This document shows, piece after piece, positions 11,301-26,300 of a stretch of DNA of 64,000 bases (position 1 is the stretch's first letter; every line of letters begins with the position of its first letter). The position numbers were made by a program, and so were the translations under genes. The notes under the pieces are model-generated. The model was not told the origin of the DNA. It saw nothing but the letters and a program-made list of their open reading frames with translations, and made no database searches. This DNA is from Saxidomus purpurata (Eukaryota > Mollusca > Bivalvia > Venerida > Veneridae): contig JAFMSR010000001.1 in assembly GCA_022818135.1 (NCBI GenBank), positions 39,466,358-39,530,357 on the forward strand, written 5' to 3'.

Positions 11301-14300
11301 CTTTTATGTAATAAGATTTAGGCACCAAGAAGGGCAATTGATAAGAAATGCGGGTGATGTTTGTCTAATATAACAATCAGTAATCAGGGTCGTTTGTTAG
11401 ACGTATCTATAGGCTTACAGGAAACAGGAACACTTACATTTGATATATCCGCCTACATGAAATATGTAGGCTTGTGCTTGTGCTTGTTAGATTGTCAATT
11501 GAGTTCGTTTTCACAGCTCACATACAACCGTAATTACTATCTTCACGATTTCACACCATAAAGGATTTAAAGCCGGTATTTGTAGGCAAAGGAATATATT
11601 TATATGTGACCATACAAAGACACGTCGCAGATATGATACAAATACCTTTGCTTGCTTCGAAAATGCTGTAAATCTGTATTAATTGTGAAAGGGGTGGCGC
11701 CGTGGTCTAGTCGTTAATTCTCTAGACTATGTATCCGGAGGTCCCCAGTTCAAATCCTTGCCAGGGCACGGGGAATTTCATAAATGCTTTTTAGTGTTTC
11801 CAATTTATCTAGATATGAGCTTGTTAGAAACAAAGAGGCAGTCTTACGCATATCGGTGTTTTTCACGGGGAACGTAATAGAACCAAGGGATCTTTACGTA
11901 ATGAGGTAGGGTCTGGTATCGGGATTCGAGTCTTGGAAGTTTCACCTGAGGAGAAATCCTACGGTCGGCCGGGACTATAAACAATTATAAAGAAACAAAC
12001 ACAAGTCAACTTTGTTGCAGTCCACTGACTTAGAGGTATTTCAGGGGTTAAATAAAAACAACTATTTTACAGGGAGAAACTAAGAATATGCGTACGTAAT
12101 TTGTTTACAAACAAATGCAAAACTTCTAGGCTAAGCGTGTTTAAAGTCCCACGTCCCTTTTTCGATGACTCCGCTTATCATTCTAAAATATCAACTTGGT
12201 TAATCTCTTAAAAATTCCTATAAAGCTTCGCAGAATGATTTCTCCATAATTGTATTAAAAATGACCGTGAATGCCTATCCATGAACAACGACAATAACAG
12301 CTTAAAATGATGAAGCTAATCCTTACTGCCTTTGCATGTTCTGAACACAAAGCGCTCAGACAAGAATGTTTTTAACATTCGTTTTGTTTGCAGATAAATG
12401 ATGGTTCGACATACAATATTCAGCAGCCGTCAAATTACTTTTATGGATTGTTACATTTCACAGTATAACAATATTTGATGCACGTAATTTCCAATTCTAA
12501 TTTCCCGTGTTTTCTCGTATATCCTATCATACACTTGTCTCGTCTATTTGAGATTTGTTTAACTTGCCTACGAAAAAACGAATCAATCTTTAATTTGGTA
12601 TCAATATATGCTAGTTCGATATTTGATGCAACGCCAGCTTATTCAAATTTGACTTATACATTGTATATTGACAATATTGTTTAAATTAAAGGGCTGACAG
12701 TTTAAGAGCGTGCTACTAGGTTTTCGAGAGAATAGGGTTATGTTATTGACAAATTAAAGGGACATACCCTATAACTGATGCCAAACTAAATGACCTCAAA
12801 ATATAAATAACAGAATAATAACAAAGTATCATAACTTAATCTAAAAGTTTCAGCTATGCGTTCCAAGTCATTATGGATAAAATCAGAGGTTTAAAATATA
12901 CTTCAGTACCGTAAACCATTCAATAATCTATGTAGAGTTGTTGTTGTACAATTAATGGGTGGATGCGATTTATTACAGAAAGCCTCTATATTCATAATCT
13001 GTGTTTCGAGAATGTAATCTGCTAGGTGTAAAGAGTGTCTCTTTAATGATAGCTTAATGCTTTGTCATTTACAAAATGAAACAGAAAATTTCAAAGCATG
13101 CGATACAATGTATATATTTTTACTGAAAATTAAAAATGATACTGTGATTTATGCTCCCAATGTTTAAAATATAACATTTTTCCAGTATGTCTAATTGTAC
13201 GTCCTTTCTGTGTTTTAAATTCACTTTCCTCTTGTACAAGTCATTATTCGTGTTATGTAAAAAGTCATTTGACATGAATTAGAAAAAAAACATTATAAAG
13301 GTCACTCTTGACTAAAGAAAAGATGATTTTATTTCATTGTTTTGGAGTTTCAGAAGAAAAATGTTTTTCAGTGTTTTTCTTTTATCCGAAGTCGATTTAT
13401 TTCCTTGGAGAAAGGTAGAAAATAAATTCAGAGCGAATGTTATTATATCAAATAGTTGTTGTTCAAGTGTTGTTGGCGTAAACTTAATTAAGAGAATAAG
13501 AAGAAGCGGATTGTTTACAGTGTTGTAATTAACTGTCAGTTACACAATAAACAAAACTGCTCCTCCAGTAATAAAGAAACACAATTTACATTTTAAACAG
13601 ATGGGACAGGACGGATTATCTAAATGATTCATTAAACTTTGAAACTTCAGTATGTCTGGTCTTCTAGTTTCCTTTTTGTTTTGAAATGTATATCATGGAA
13701 GAACATTTTGTTGTTTAAACACTATGGCATAATACGATGTCATATATGGCCGGCGTCGCGCGAAAATTTGCCAGCGGACATTTGTTACATTATTCGTTTA
13801 TATAATAAATGGATTGTAAACAACATACAATTTAATTTTTGTCACACTCTTTAAATGCAAAACCAATGTTAAGCATTGATAGCAACGATATTTTCCTGCA
13901 CATAAACATACTATTTGCTTCCAAATACTTCATGACCATTGATATATGGCAACAGCGATTCGAAAGATTCTTTCTTTTTATTTTAGCTTTTCCCTATGAA
14001 AAAAGAATATCATCGAAAAAGGACATAAAAATATTTCATCAGATATGATATATATCGAAAGAGTATATAATTTTGCAACCAAAAATAAATGATGCTGTCA
14101 GAAATTGAATACCGCAATAATTTACTGCCCATGTAAATAGAAGTGAGTTCTGACGTCAAATTGTGGTATGTGACGTCATTTAGAGTTAACAATGACGCCC
14201 AAGGTTTTTTTCTTCTGAATGTTGTATTGTAATTTGTATCTTTTGGACGTAGGTAACTGAAATTTTCCCATATTGATATTGAGATATTGTTTGTTCAAAA

Positions 14301-17300
14301 TATGCAAGAAAGCTATAGTCCAAGTATTATGTCCGAAGGCCCATTTTCCCGTGACGCTGGTCAATTATATTATAGCAGATATGAAGAAAATAATAATATG
14401 AGTACATACAATACAACAGTACTAGGCTAAACCGACACATAACTTACCTTTTTGTGATTGAACTTTATGTTTGACTAACATTTTGAGAGCATGACTTAGC
14501 AAAGCACAGGAGTGAAAAATGCTCTCCGTAACGTGGAATACAAATATACGTGTAATACCGTACCTCTTACATGCCTTACCTAAAAAAGACATTAGTCATC
14601 AAGTCATCGTATCTTAGAATAACGTATTATCATTCCCTTTTAAATCATTTCTAGTTGCTTGAGACAACCAATAGAAAATTTAAAACTTTTTACATAAACG
14701 ATAAAGTTGAACTAAAATATGGCTTACTTGGTGAGTAACATTTTTCGTCGCTGCTGCTCACGCAAGGTGAACAACATTTTCTCGTTTATCTAAATTCCGC
14801 TTACACTGAATCATGCAATGGGGAGAGGGGGGTGGGGGTGTATATTCAGTTTATAAATCAAGCAAGTTAATCTTTTGACACTGTTAATAAACACACAAAC
14901 CTTATTATAAGCAGCCAAGTTATGTATCAAACATGTTGCAGCACACAGGCATTTTGCTAAATTAGATTGGATACATCAGTAGTACTGACTGCTTATTCAG
15001 GCGTCTGCTTTTCAGAGGTGACCACTGATATAAGTTCAATTGTTTTTTAATTCGGGTGAAATTATTTGCTATTCAGGTAGAAAATATAGATATCTGATAT
15101 CAACTGAGTGGCCTAGAAACATTTGAGCACCAAACATTCTCTAAGTCATTAGGTTATTGCCCTTATATGGCCTTCTTAATTATTTGTTGGTCGAAAATGA
15201 GCTGCCTCCCATACGAGAATATTGATATACTTAAAATGCTGTCATTGTTATTGCGGTTTTGATTAGCAAGTCTGTTCTCACTCCATCCCTATTGCATTGA
15301 CCTAAGATTGAATTAGTGCATTGCCATTATGGATACAGCACCACTGTTTTATTAATTAGTAGATATTGAATACATATACCTACTTTTCCGAACAGCGCTT
15401 AAATGATCAAAACCGAAATACTAAATAAATATAAATTTGTCTGAAAACATTAGTGTTGTCGTACGTCGGATGTGTTTTTAAATGAGACAACATCTTTATG
15501 CGTTCGTAAGGTGGTACTTAGTAGATATAAAATGCGTGTATAATTCTAACTGAACTTGAAATACGATAAGTAAATAAATTATGCTTCACAAAATAACAAA
15601 AAATAAACTGAAGGAAATTGGTGCAGAAATTTGGTTTTATAAAAGTACTTATGACAAATGGAATTACAAACAACGTTTACAGACACCAAGTTTGTAACTG
15701 AATCCATTTTTATTTGAAAAACGTCGCAAAAACATTTTCAAATTGATGTCCTTTCTAAGTACCATTTTAAAAAAGATTTTTCTCGAAAAATTGAGAATTT
15801 AGAGCATTTGATTATATAAATGTGTGTGGTCATTATTTCAGAATGTTTTATCAAACCGATTTTTACACGTGTTTTTAGGACACATGAAACTTGTAATTTA
15901 ATATAAGATATTTTGATACCTTAAAATGTATTTTCTTCGTTATATGTAATAGTATAAAACGAGACAGCATACTAAATTAATCTTATTTCATATGTGTATT
16001 TAATAGGAGTTTTCAATCCGGCGCAGCTACACATGACTATGAAAGTTATATTGCCTTTGTTTATCACACTTCAGCAGTACTAAGTGACAGGAACCGTATT
16101 TTATTTCTAGTAATGATGTAAGGTTAGGAAATGACCATCACACATACCATCGACTGAATCGAAGAGCAAGAATTGTAAGAGACACGTTTAAGATAATGTG
16201 CAAGTATTTAATCAGTTACCATGGAACTACTTCCACTTCTTGAAAAAACATGCTAAGAAAACAACTAAACGTACCAAGACTAAAGAAAGTACAACATTTG
16301 CAACATGTAAACAGAAAGAAGAAATAAATGAAATAAAGTTTAAAATATGTGTACAGTCATTATATGATATCTTTTACATATATATAGTCATGTAACAATA
16401 CTGATCCGAATTCAAGCTCAATTTAGAGAACACATGTATTTAAATAATGATGTACATTAAAGTTTCCTAAGTCAACATTTTTAACAATTTGGACAATTAA
16501 AGGATACAACGAAGGTTCCGTAAAAGTGAATGAGGATACTTATTTGCCAACCTAGTGATTTATATGCTGATAATTCATCTAGAGTGCTCTAGTCCTGTAA
16601 TCTGAATCATATAGTATAACTCTTATAAAGGTTTGTAGAATCATTTAAACTTTATTATCATCAACATTATTATTATGATTATCTTCATTCTTCTTATTAT
16701 TATAATTTTAGGACTGTTACAGTCTGTAATGCATGTTATTACATCTAATTTTATGGACAAAGTACACCCTAACATTTTCACTAATGCATGATGTAATAAT
16801 GGACTTAAAGTGATAACACAAATATTTGTGAGCATACTCATAGTGGTATATTGTATTACAGTATACACTAAGTGGCCAGATTTATTTGTCATCCAATGAA
16901 ATCATTGTCTTACTTTTGCCCTTGTCCTGAATTTCATAAAATAACTTAAAACCTGCTCTCTGTTCAATTAAACTCATATATCTTCACTATGTCAGACATA
17001 ACTCGCCTGGTGAATAACGTAGGAAATAAGGGAGCGGTGGTGTAGAGGTTAAGGTGTCTGCCGCTCATCCTGGAGGTTGCGGGTTCGAGCCACACGGAGA
17101 TCACGACCGTACCTCCTCACACCAGTACTAGTTTTTCCAGAAAGCGAACTCGACTCATCGACTCGACTCGATAAGCTGCAAGCTTTCTTCACAATCGAGC
17201 TTAAATAATTAGTATAAACTAAGATAGGAAATAAGATAAAAAAGTAAAGCTACCCACTAACTATGTTAGTGTTTATCCGTACATGTTCCATAACATAAAA

Positions 17301-20300
17301 GTCTCCTATCGTGACACTCCCTTCGGCCTTTCTATTTTCAGTAGTATAGTATGGTTAAACAGGTGCTCAATGTATTTAATAAAAATCAAATCGTGACAAA
17401 ACTCCGTATAATGCTGTGAAAGAGGAGTGGTTGTAAAGAGTACGAAACTTGTCGTCTGTGTTTTGAAGGCAGTGTGAAAATTCGAACGTTTTATCAAGCA
17501 ATCTACTTTATCGTGTATGACTGTTCTTTATAAAAACGTTTTAACGTGTTATCTTTACACTTACAAGAAAGGGCAATATAAAGGCTATATCTATTGTAGA
17601 TTCGAACGTTTATTACATCTGAATTTCGTGATTGCACTTTTAAGATATCCATTTACGCTGTCGACAATTAGAGCAATGAATCTCTACGATTTATCACTGT
17701 TATGTTCAAGAATTGTTTGAATTTGTTTTCATTTATCGTCAATGGGATATCGTGTTTTTTCGAGTCATTATTTTTTGTCTTCTTGATTTTAGCACAGACT
17801 GTATTGATATATTTAACTCGAAAAAGTGGTATAGGATTTTACATCTTTTAATTTGTTATTCTTTAGTTTATACTAATTTATTTTAGCTCGATTGTGAAGA
17901 AAGCTTGTAGCTTATCGAGTCACTCTCGAGTCCGCTTCCTGGAAAAACCAGTACTGGTGTCTTATGAGGAAGTACGGTCGTGACCCCAGTGGGGCTCGAA
18001 CCCGCAACCTCCGGGATGAGCGGCCGACACCTTAACCTCTACACCACCGCTCCCCTTGTTTGTTATTCTGTTGCATATAATGAGTGAAACATATTTGCTG
18101 TTAAATGTAATTAACTTACATTTATTTCAATCACTTTTGAAATTTAAAGTGACCATTTAGACATTTCTTTTATCCTTTTCTAATAATGAAATTGAACCTG
18201 AATACATGATGTAACTGTTCATTTTATCGGTGTCAAAATTTATTATTCAACTATTTGAAAGATTTATTTTAATTTTTTTTTCTTTTATAAAGATAGCATC
18301 CACTTCCAAGCGTACACCAACATACTCAGCACCATCCTGATGTGGTCTAGATAGCTTTGTCAACGTTATAAGAATGCTTTGTAGCGTGATAGGAACAACT
18401 CACTCAAGCTTTCTATGTTTAAGTTGTAGTTATCTCTTCTGAGACTTTAAAGTTCAGCACACGGTTGTGTGATGCTCAGTTTTTATGTGTCATTCGAATA
18501 TGGAACCCTTTGTTCCTGGCAATAACCTTCTGAAAAACAAAGGGATCTTGATAGGGGTGCCATCTCTTTTTACCTTTTGCTTGGGGATCTAGTCATGTGT
18601 ATCAAGGCATGCCCTTTTAGACAAGGTTCTATAGCTGGCATTGTTTACACAGTCAAACATTGTCAGATGACCATGTACTAGTAGTTTTGAAACCGAACTT
18701 GGTAATTAAGAAACAAGTGTGTTGCATTAAGAGACCTTTTTATTAACTTAAAAATAACACCTTTTCAACTTCCCAAGGCCAGTTTCTTTTATTCCATTTA
18801 TACTGTTTATATAATGTACTGGAACAATTTGCATTAATATTCTTGCCACTAACTCTTCCACACTGCTATTAAACGATGTGTAATGTTAATGAGTGTACAA
18901 CCAAGAGCGAGGCCAATAACTGCTTAATGACAAATATTCATATAGTGTTTATTCTGACTGTTGTTTTAAAATAGATATTGGCAAGACAATGTGCTTGGAT
19001 ACTGAAATGTTACGCATTCATTTTGTATACAGATACAGTATCGTTCAGCCATCAAATTATTTTTATGGATTGCTACGTTTCACGGTATAACAATATTTGT
19101 TTCACGTAATCTCCAATTCAAATTTCCATTTGTTTCCTTGCATATCCTACGGACCATTTGCCTCGTTGATTTACACAATCAGAGATTTGCGCTTCTTGCC
19201 TGCGAGTAAACCAATTAATCTTTTAATTGGTATCAATATTTTACAGTTCGATAATAAAGGAAACTTATCACGATTACTGCTTAAACACTGACTTCTTTGG
19301 AATTTAATTTGAAACGGCATTGCCTGTTGAAGTAGTTGAGAAGCTCTCAAGATGATTGTTTTATGTTAAATACAAGTGAGGTTAGCGCTATGGCAAATAT
19401 TCGAAATAAAACTGAAATTCGTTAGAAAAACCCAATGGATTTTCATATAGTATAATTTCTTCTTGTAATTGAAACATGGCATTGTTAACTGGTGTCGTGA
19501 CTTAATCTCTCCATGTGTAATAGTACTTCAACTTTCTATAACATTTTCAAGGCTCGTACCTGTTTCTGTTTTAAAAGCACATTCGTTGTGTGCCTGCATA
19601 TCCATATTTGTGTAGTGTAAAATCATTCTCTTATTTAGCAGAAATACCACAAGTACAATATTGAACAAAACAGAAAAGTTCTTCTTCTAGAAAGATACAA
19701 ATTACATATCAAGAGTTGTCGCTCAGGTGCAGTTTGCGTAAAAATCAATCTAGAATATAAATTAAGAGTTAGAAACTGATATTAATTTTGCTTCTTCTTG
19801 TTTTATAATGTTATAGGGCGTTATAAATTGTCAGTTAAATGTTTTTTTATGTAATAAACGTAGTTCGCATTTTATTCAGCTGGGACAAGACTGATAATGT
19901 AAAGGTTCAGCAAAAGGCAAGACAAACATCTGCCATTGCCGTTCCTTACAATACGCGCAATATATTAAGAAGAAACATTTTATCATTATAGTCCCTAGCT
20001 CGTAATTCATTAGTCAGCAAAACAATATGTAAGACTGTGTTATACGAAATACTGGTATAATAAATATAATCCCGTTCTATGAAGAATAATTATATACTTG
20101 TCTTACAAAGCATTTGATCAAAAAAGTAACACGATTGTCTGTCTAGAAACAGTTTGTACGTGACACCTGCCTAGGAACCACAGTGCCAATTTGCTTTGGT
20201 TAGACATATATTCAATTAGGGCATCTAGAGATATATTCCACTAGCATCTTAAGACAAAATTTAGGATTTTGCTAAAAGCCATCATTTACCATTTAGAGAT

Positions 20301-23300
20301 AATTTAGAAATAGTGATTTTACACTGCAGCGTGGTATAAAATGTACACAAATATATATAGTCTTTATTAAATGTATACTTTATAATGATTACATAAACAT
20401 GCACAATCACTGACTTTTGTAGAAAGTATAGATATTAAAAGTTTTGTACTTAATTTAAGAAATTGAACACAGATGCGTCTAGAAAAAGTCCCCTTGTGTT
20501 AAATGAGGTTACATGTAACAATAACATTTATATCAGAAAATCATGTAATTCGATCGTCTATTGATTTCTGTTAAATCTAGACAGATTTGTACAAAATTGA
20601 TAAGATAAACCTAAAACGTGTAAAAAATGTATCTGGAATATCAAACTTTAAATTGTGTCTCTTTCCCTTTGTTTTCTTTTAATCTGTGGTTTTAAAATGA
20701 GTAACTTTGCCTATTTAGTTGTATCACTTTTCGGCATATACTTGATCAAATTTTGTTGAAATATTTCTATAATTCTGGAAAATATCATTGAAGTGCGTTC
20801 CCAATAGAAACAATGCCCATAGTAAACTTACCTGTACCGGAAAACTTTTCTTTTGCTTTTAGCTGAGTGTTTGAAAATTGCAGCTTTTAGTCAAACATAG
20901 CACTAGAAACAAAAATAATTTCAAACGTCTAGTATATAACTTGAAAATGCCAACTTTTAAAAATGCTATCACATATTTTTGCATACTTAATAAATACAAA
21001 AAGTAAAAAAGAGACAAAACATTTTTGGCCTTGGTAATAACGTTCAGCTGTGTGCGCCAATGAATGGATATTCTGTACATCTCCTAGGTGTGCAACATAA
21101 CACGGTAACGTTTGCATCATGCATTGTCTTTGTAACTGAAAAATTAGGAGTGTAAAGATTGTTGCAAATGTAGTTTTCTTATTTTTTTACGAAACAAATG
21201 TTCATTAAATAAGATATCAATAATGATACATGTAATGTATGTATTAAACGAGGTAGGCGACTAAAAACATTGCTTCATGTCTGTTTGAAATTAAAGTCCA
21301 TCCGGCAATGGAGCAGGTGTAAACGAATCCTGATTATTTACCTTACCACGCACATCTTCATTAAGTATGATATTAACGTTTATCGTGACCGAGTAAACCC
21401 AGCTTCATGTTTGTTTGAGACTTGAGAATTCCATCCGGCCCTGCAGCAGATGTTAACGAAACCTGACGTTTTACCTTACAGCGCACAATTTAATTAACTA
21501 TGATATTAATGTACGTATTAAACGGGAAAGGTGACCAAGTAAACCCAGCTTCATGTCTTTTTGAAACTGGAGAATTCAAACCGGCACAGCAACAGGTAAC
21601 AATTAACTCTTCAAAACTAAAATAGAATTCATTTGGTATCAATTCTCAGGATATTAATTAAAGGGGCACTCCCTGCATCTAGCAGATTATATACTCCAAA
21701 CATAGATTATGTGTTCAATGAACGTAATATGATAAATAAATACAATTTCAAAGAAGAACCTATGGCGAAAACTGCTCCATTTTACCACAATTAATAAATA
21801 TAGAGGCTTCCTGTAATAAATCGCATCCACCCATTTATTGTAACACAATAACTCTACATAGATTATTGAATAGTTTACGGTACTGCAGTTTATTTTAAAC
21901 CGCTGATTTTATCGATTATGACTGGGAATGCATAGCTGAAACTTTAAGGTAAAGTTATAATACATTCGAAGATTCTATTATTTATGTTTTTGAGGTTATT
22001 TCGTTTGACATCAGTTTTAGGGTATGTCCTTTTACCTACTGTCTGACCGAAATTATTTACAAGAACAGTTAAAGAATAATTTGTTTTTCAATTTTAGTTA
22101 TAAGTTAAATTTGTTAAAGACAATAGTTGTGCAAATATGTGTTCATGACAACTGTATTTCTATACTGAATTATTATTCTAAATATTATATTGGAAAATGT
22201 GGAAGGCATAATCAGCATGAAATCACGGATTATGTGAGAAAATATTTTTTGAAAAATATTTATCAATTCTGCCTCATTTTTAATTACCCCCTTTGTTACA
22301 TTTCTTTGTCAGGAGCATTAGTCTGAGAGAACTGAATAAATTTCATTTAAATGCATACAATGAGAGAGGACATTGAAGGAAGGGCAATGTCCAAGAACCG
22401 TAACGCCATGATGCCCCTTTTAATAATTGCCTTTTATTAAAATAAAATCAGATCATAAAATCAAATTGGTCCAAAATGCACAAAATGAGAGATTTCATAC
22501 AAAACTAAAACGTGTACAACACAAGACAATAGCATCTGTACGACGAGGATTAAGGTATATATATATATATAAATTGCAGATTCGGATACGATTTGGTAAA
22601 TATTATGAGATTGGACATACATATTTTAGTGTCTTTGCATTAGTGCAGATACTTAATGATAATGCGACGTACAGTATACAACAGCTGTCAAATTACTTTT
22701 ATAAATTACTGCATTTCATGGTAATAGTTTGTGCACGTAATTTCAAATTCCAATATGCCACTTTCTCCTGGCATTCCATTTTGATCGGAACATTTATCTC
22801 TTTTATTTGCAACATCAGACATTTACTTCATATGGCTATGAGTAAACCAATTTGTGGTTAGATGGTATCAATTTATTCAAGATCCATATAAGAGGAACTT
22901 ATTCCGCTTTCCAGAAAAAAAACACGAGTGTATGAGAAATCAGATCTGAAACAGAATAACGGTAGATCTAACGAAATATCACTCATGATAGGACAATGTA
23001 ATTTATAGTTGTCAGATAATGCAACCAGAAACTCCAGAAAACTCAATCGAAAGTCGAATTAATTTGTGTAATCATAAAAATGTTGACACGTTAGTTGACA
23101 TGGTTTATGCTACTGCTATTGTAAATACTTTAATCTACTTTTGGTTGGTAAATGGAATATCTAAATACACGTCCTTTTGTGTTTGTATGTCATTATTCAT
23201 GCACTAGTTTAAAAAAGATTGTTTAATATCAATTAGTACACATGAGAAAAAGACTTCCCTTGCTTTAACAAAAAAGTATATACATTTTTCTCTTGAGTGT

Positions 23301-26300
23301 ACGCACTGTTTAATGGCGAATATTTATGTAAGTGTCAATACTGATGTTGTCAACATGGTTTGATCAGACACATCTTTATTTTATTATTCTTTTTGCAGAT
23401 AAATGATTGTTCGACATACTTCATGCAACAGACTTCAAATTATTTATACACATCATTTGTCTAACAGTATTACAATAGTTGGTGCACGTAATTTTGCATT
23501 TCCAGCTTGACATTGTCTCCGTGCACTCCATTTATTTCTAACGGGTCAATAGTCTCGTTCGTTTGCAATATCTGAGGATGCATTAGAAATGATGATTTAA
23601 GATGGTTTACGTCTAAACCGACATTATGTACCTAATTGTTTTCGGTCTCATATGTTCCGTTTGAAAATAGCACTGATGCCCGTGGTGTCGGATACGAAGA
23701 CGTGCTGTAAACTGACTTACTCGAGAGGATAGGGTTTTATTATCTACATACATTGGGGACGTGGGGAAATGTCATTTATAGGTTTTCACAAATGAAAATG
23801 AAAACTTCCGAAAAATCAATTGATTTTCAGTTTGTATATATTTCGAACGTTTTAAACAGCTAGGACAGGATTAACAAATGGTTCATTTCATCAATAACAT
23901 TCGTCTGTTGTTCGGGTTAGCATATATCGTGCTATTTTAATTATATGTATCTTAAGCATAAAGGTTAAATATATCATTTTATCTACTTGCTCATTGTTTT
24001 GATGTGAAAAATCGTTAAATAAATGTTCGACGCAGCTGATAGCAGCGAGAGGAACGTGTTTTCTATCCCATAAAGGTTTCGTCTATTGAAACATTTTACT
24101 TTAGTACAGGTTCTAGCAAAACAAATAACTTCGGGTACGTATACTTTCTGTGATTAGAAAAGAGAACATCCCAAAATAGAAAATTCACGATATCGAAATT
24201 AAAATCGCGTTGCATGGCTTCTATTTAAGTAAATTTTTACATGGTGATTGGTTAGAGTAGGTTTTAAATTAAGTTTTGTCTGTCGTGTTACCCTTACATA
24301 GCCAATTAGATATGGAAATGGCTGTGTAGAAATGTAAAGTTTTAGATCCTCACATTCTGATCATTATCTTTTTAATAAGTAGTATTTATTATCCCACCTG
24401 ACATAAGAGTCATTAAATATGCATGTTGGTATTGTTAAGTGACTTGAAACGTAATGAAAATGTAATTTTAGACTGAAACCGTGTGATAAAAGTTTTCATT
24501 AAAATTTAATGTTAACATAATGTAAATACAAATGGGATGTGCTACTAAATAAACCCAATTATCTCGCTGTATGGAATTGGAGATGGTTTCAGGTTACACT
24601 GAAACCCGACTTTTCCAGTGATAAATCATATTTCCTACTGGTAGTAAGCTAAATATTTCATTACTATATGACGGAAATTGTTAACGAAAACAGTCCGAAA
24701 TAATAAATGTTTTATTTTTTGTTATACGAATGGTATAAGACATTAAGAGCTAATCTGAAATCACCAATTTACCACTATATAATTACACTAATTATTCCTT
24801 TGATGACCACACTATACAAACATTACCTCAGAGTATCAGTAAGAACACATTATATGCTTTTGGAATAAACGGTTGGAAATAATATAAGGCCGACCAACTA
24901 TTTATTTGCCGACAAAAACTCCGCTGTCACTGTAGTTTGTATTCTATGTTAGGTGTTGACAAAATAACCAATTAATAAGTCATTTAAAAACCTTGAAGAA
25001 ACACCAATCTCTGTGCAATTTTCTCAAAACATGCAACAAAATATTTACGATACCTCGTGTACACAAAACAACCTCAACTCGTGTGTCTTTAACCCTGTTA
25101 CGTTTACATCTTCTAGTAAACAAAACTAACAAGGTCCTAAAACATACAAAACCACTGATAAAAAGTAATGTAAAGAACAGATACAGTCGTTATATACTCT
25201 GAGCAGTTAACATTACCATCTTTTTAGGACCGACAAGTACATGTTCACCAATCATTTGTGGGAAGCTTTCCACTAACAATTGATCAAAAGAATAATTATT
25301 GTTAGCATTTTAAAGAGATGAATTCAGAACAATGAAAGAGAGATCAATAAACAATCAAACCTGCGACCACTAGAAGACGTCAAAGCAATCTGTGGAGAGG
25401 TGGTCTTTTTACTGGTGCTTGCACTGTAGCTAATTAATGCGCGTGATTTACCCTGCTGATCTTTATTCGTTGGGTGTTTTCATTTACAGTTATATCATTA
25501 AGATAAATATTAAAGAGAAAAAAAACCACAAAGGAGCATTTGTCATGTACAGACCCTGGTCATGCATAATTACAATACAGTCAGGCTTACATTTCTGAGT
25601 TCCTAACATATAATAGAGAAATTCCATGCCTGTTCCTATATTAATTTCTGCGCTTTCTTCGCATAAATGTAGGACATTATGAAATTATATAAAAAGAAAG
25701 AACAGTATTTGACTTTATCCTATACTTGTTATAAATACAATATCCTCATTAGCCGACAGCGACCATGTGGTTTAAAGAAAATTAGATTGTGTTAGTTATA
25801 AGACTTCTGTATTTTCCTGGATATCATTTAACATTTATCAATCGCACTTTATATAATTTCAACGCAAAATGTTTAATATTTTGAAAAATAATTCGTGGAC
25901 TTTGATCAAATCTAGGAAATGTATATTTCTGTGCATATATTTATGTTTATACGATTTACTTTAAGTGCAATAACGAACTAAGCTTATTGACACGCTCTAG
26001 AACACTTATTGCAGATGTCATCATTGTCTTCTTACGATTTTTCTGGGCTGATACTTGGCTGAGAAATGTTCAGTTAACTCTCCTAATGCACACTGTTAGG
26101 ATAAACAGCCCGCAGTGATTCACATATCAAATGAAACATGTGCACATTTCATCTTTTCGAAAATCCAAAGTAAAATATTGTATCACCGTTTTCTTCACTG
26201 GGCAACTCTTGTCCCACTACCTTTGGTACACAGACCTTCTCGATTTGATCTATTTCCTTCGATTTCTAATTTGAGGACGTGGTATTCAACATGACACTTT

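Noticed and set aside
14820..14839. G-rich run that could form a G-quadruplex
   Set aside because: Only three separated G-runs of useful length; no context to support a role.
17031..17105. Possible functional tRNA gene
   Set aside because: Good A and B boxes but no cloverleaf acceptor pairing, a SINE body follows, and target duplications flank it.
18290..18560. Stretch of higher-complexity sequence after the minus-strand SINE, considered as an exon
   Set aside because: No frame stays open long enough and no flanking splice sites fit a protein I recognise.
22427..22861. 144-codon open frame on the + strand
   Set aside because: It is AT-driven, overlaps an old repeat copy, includes an AT microsatellite and shows no domain or splice structure.
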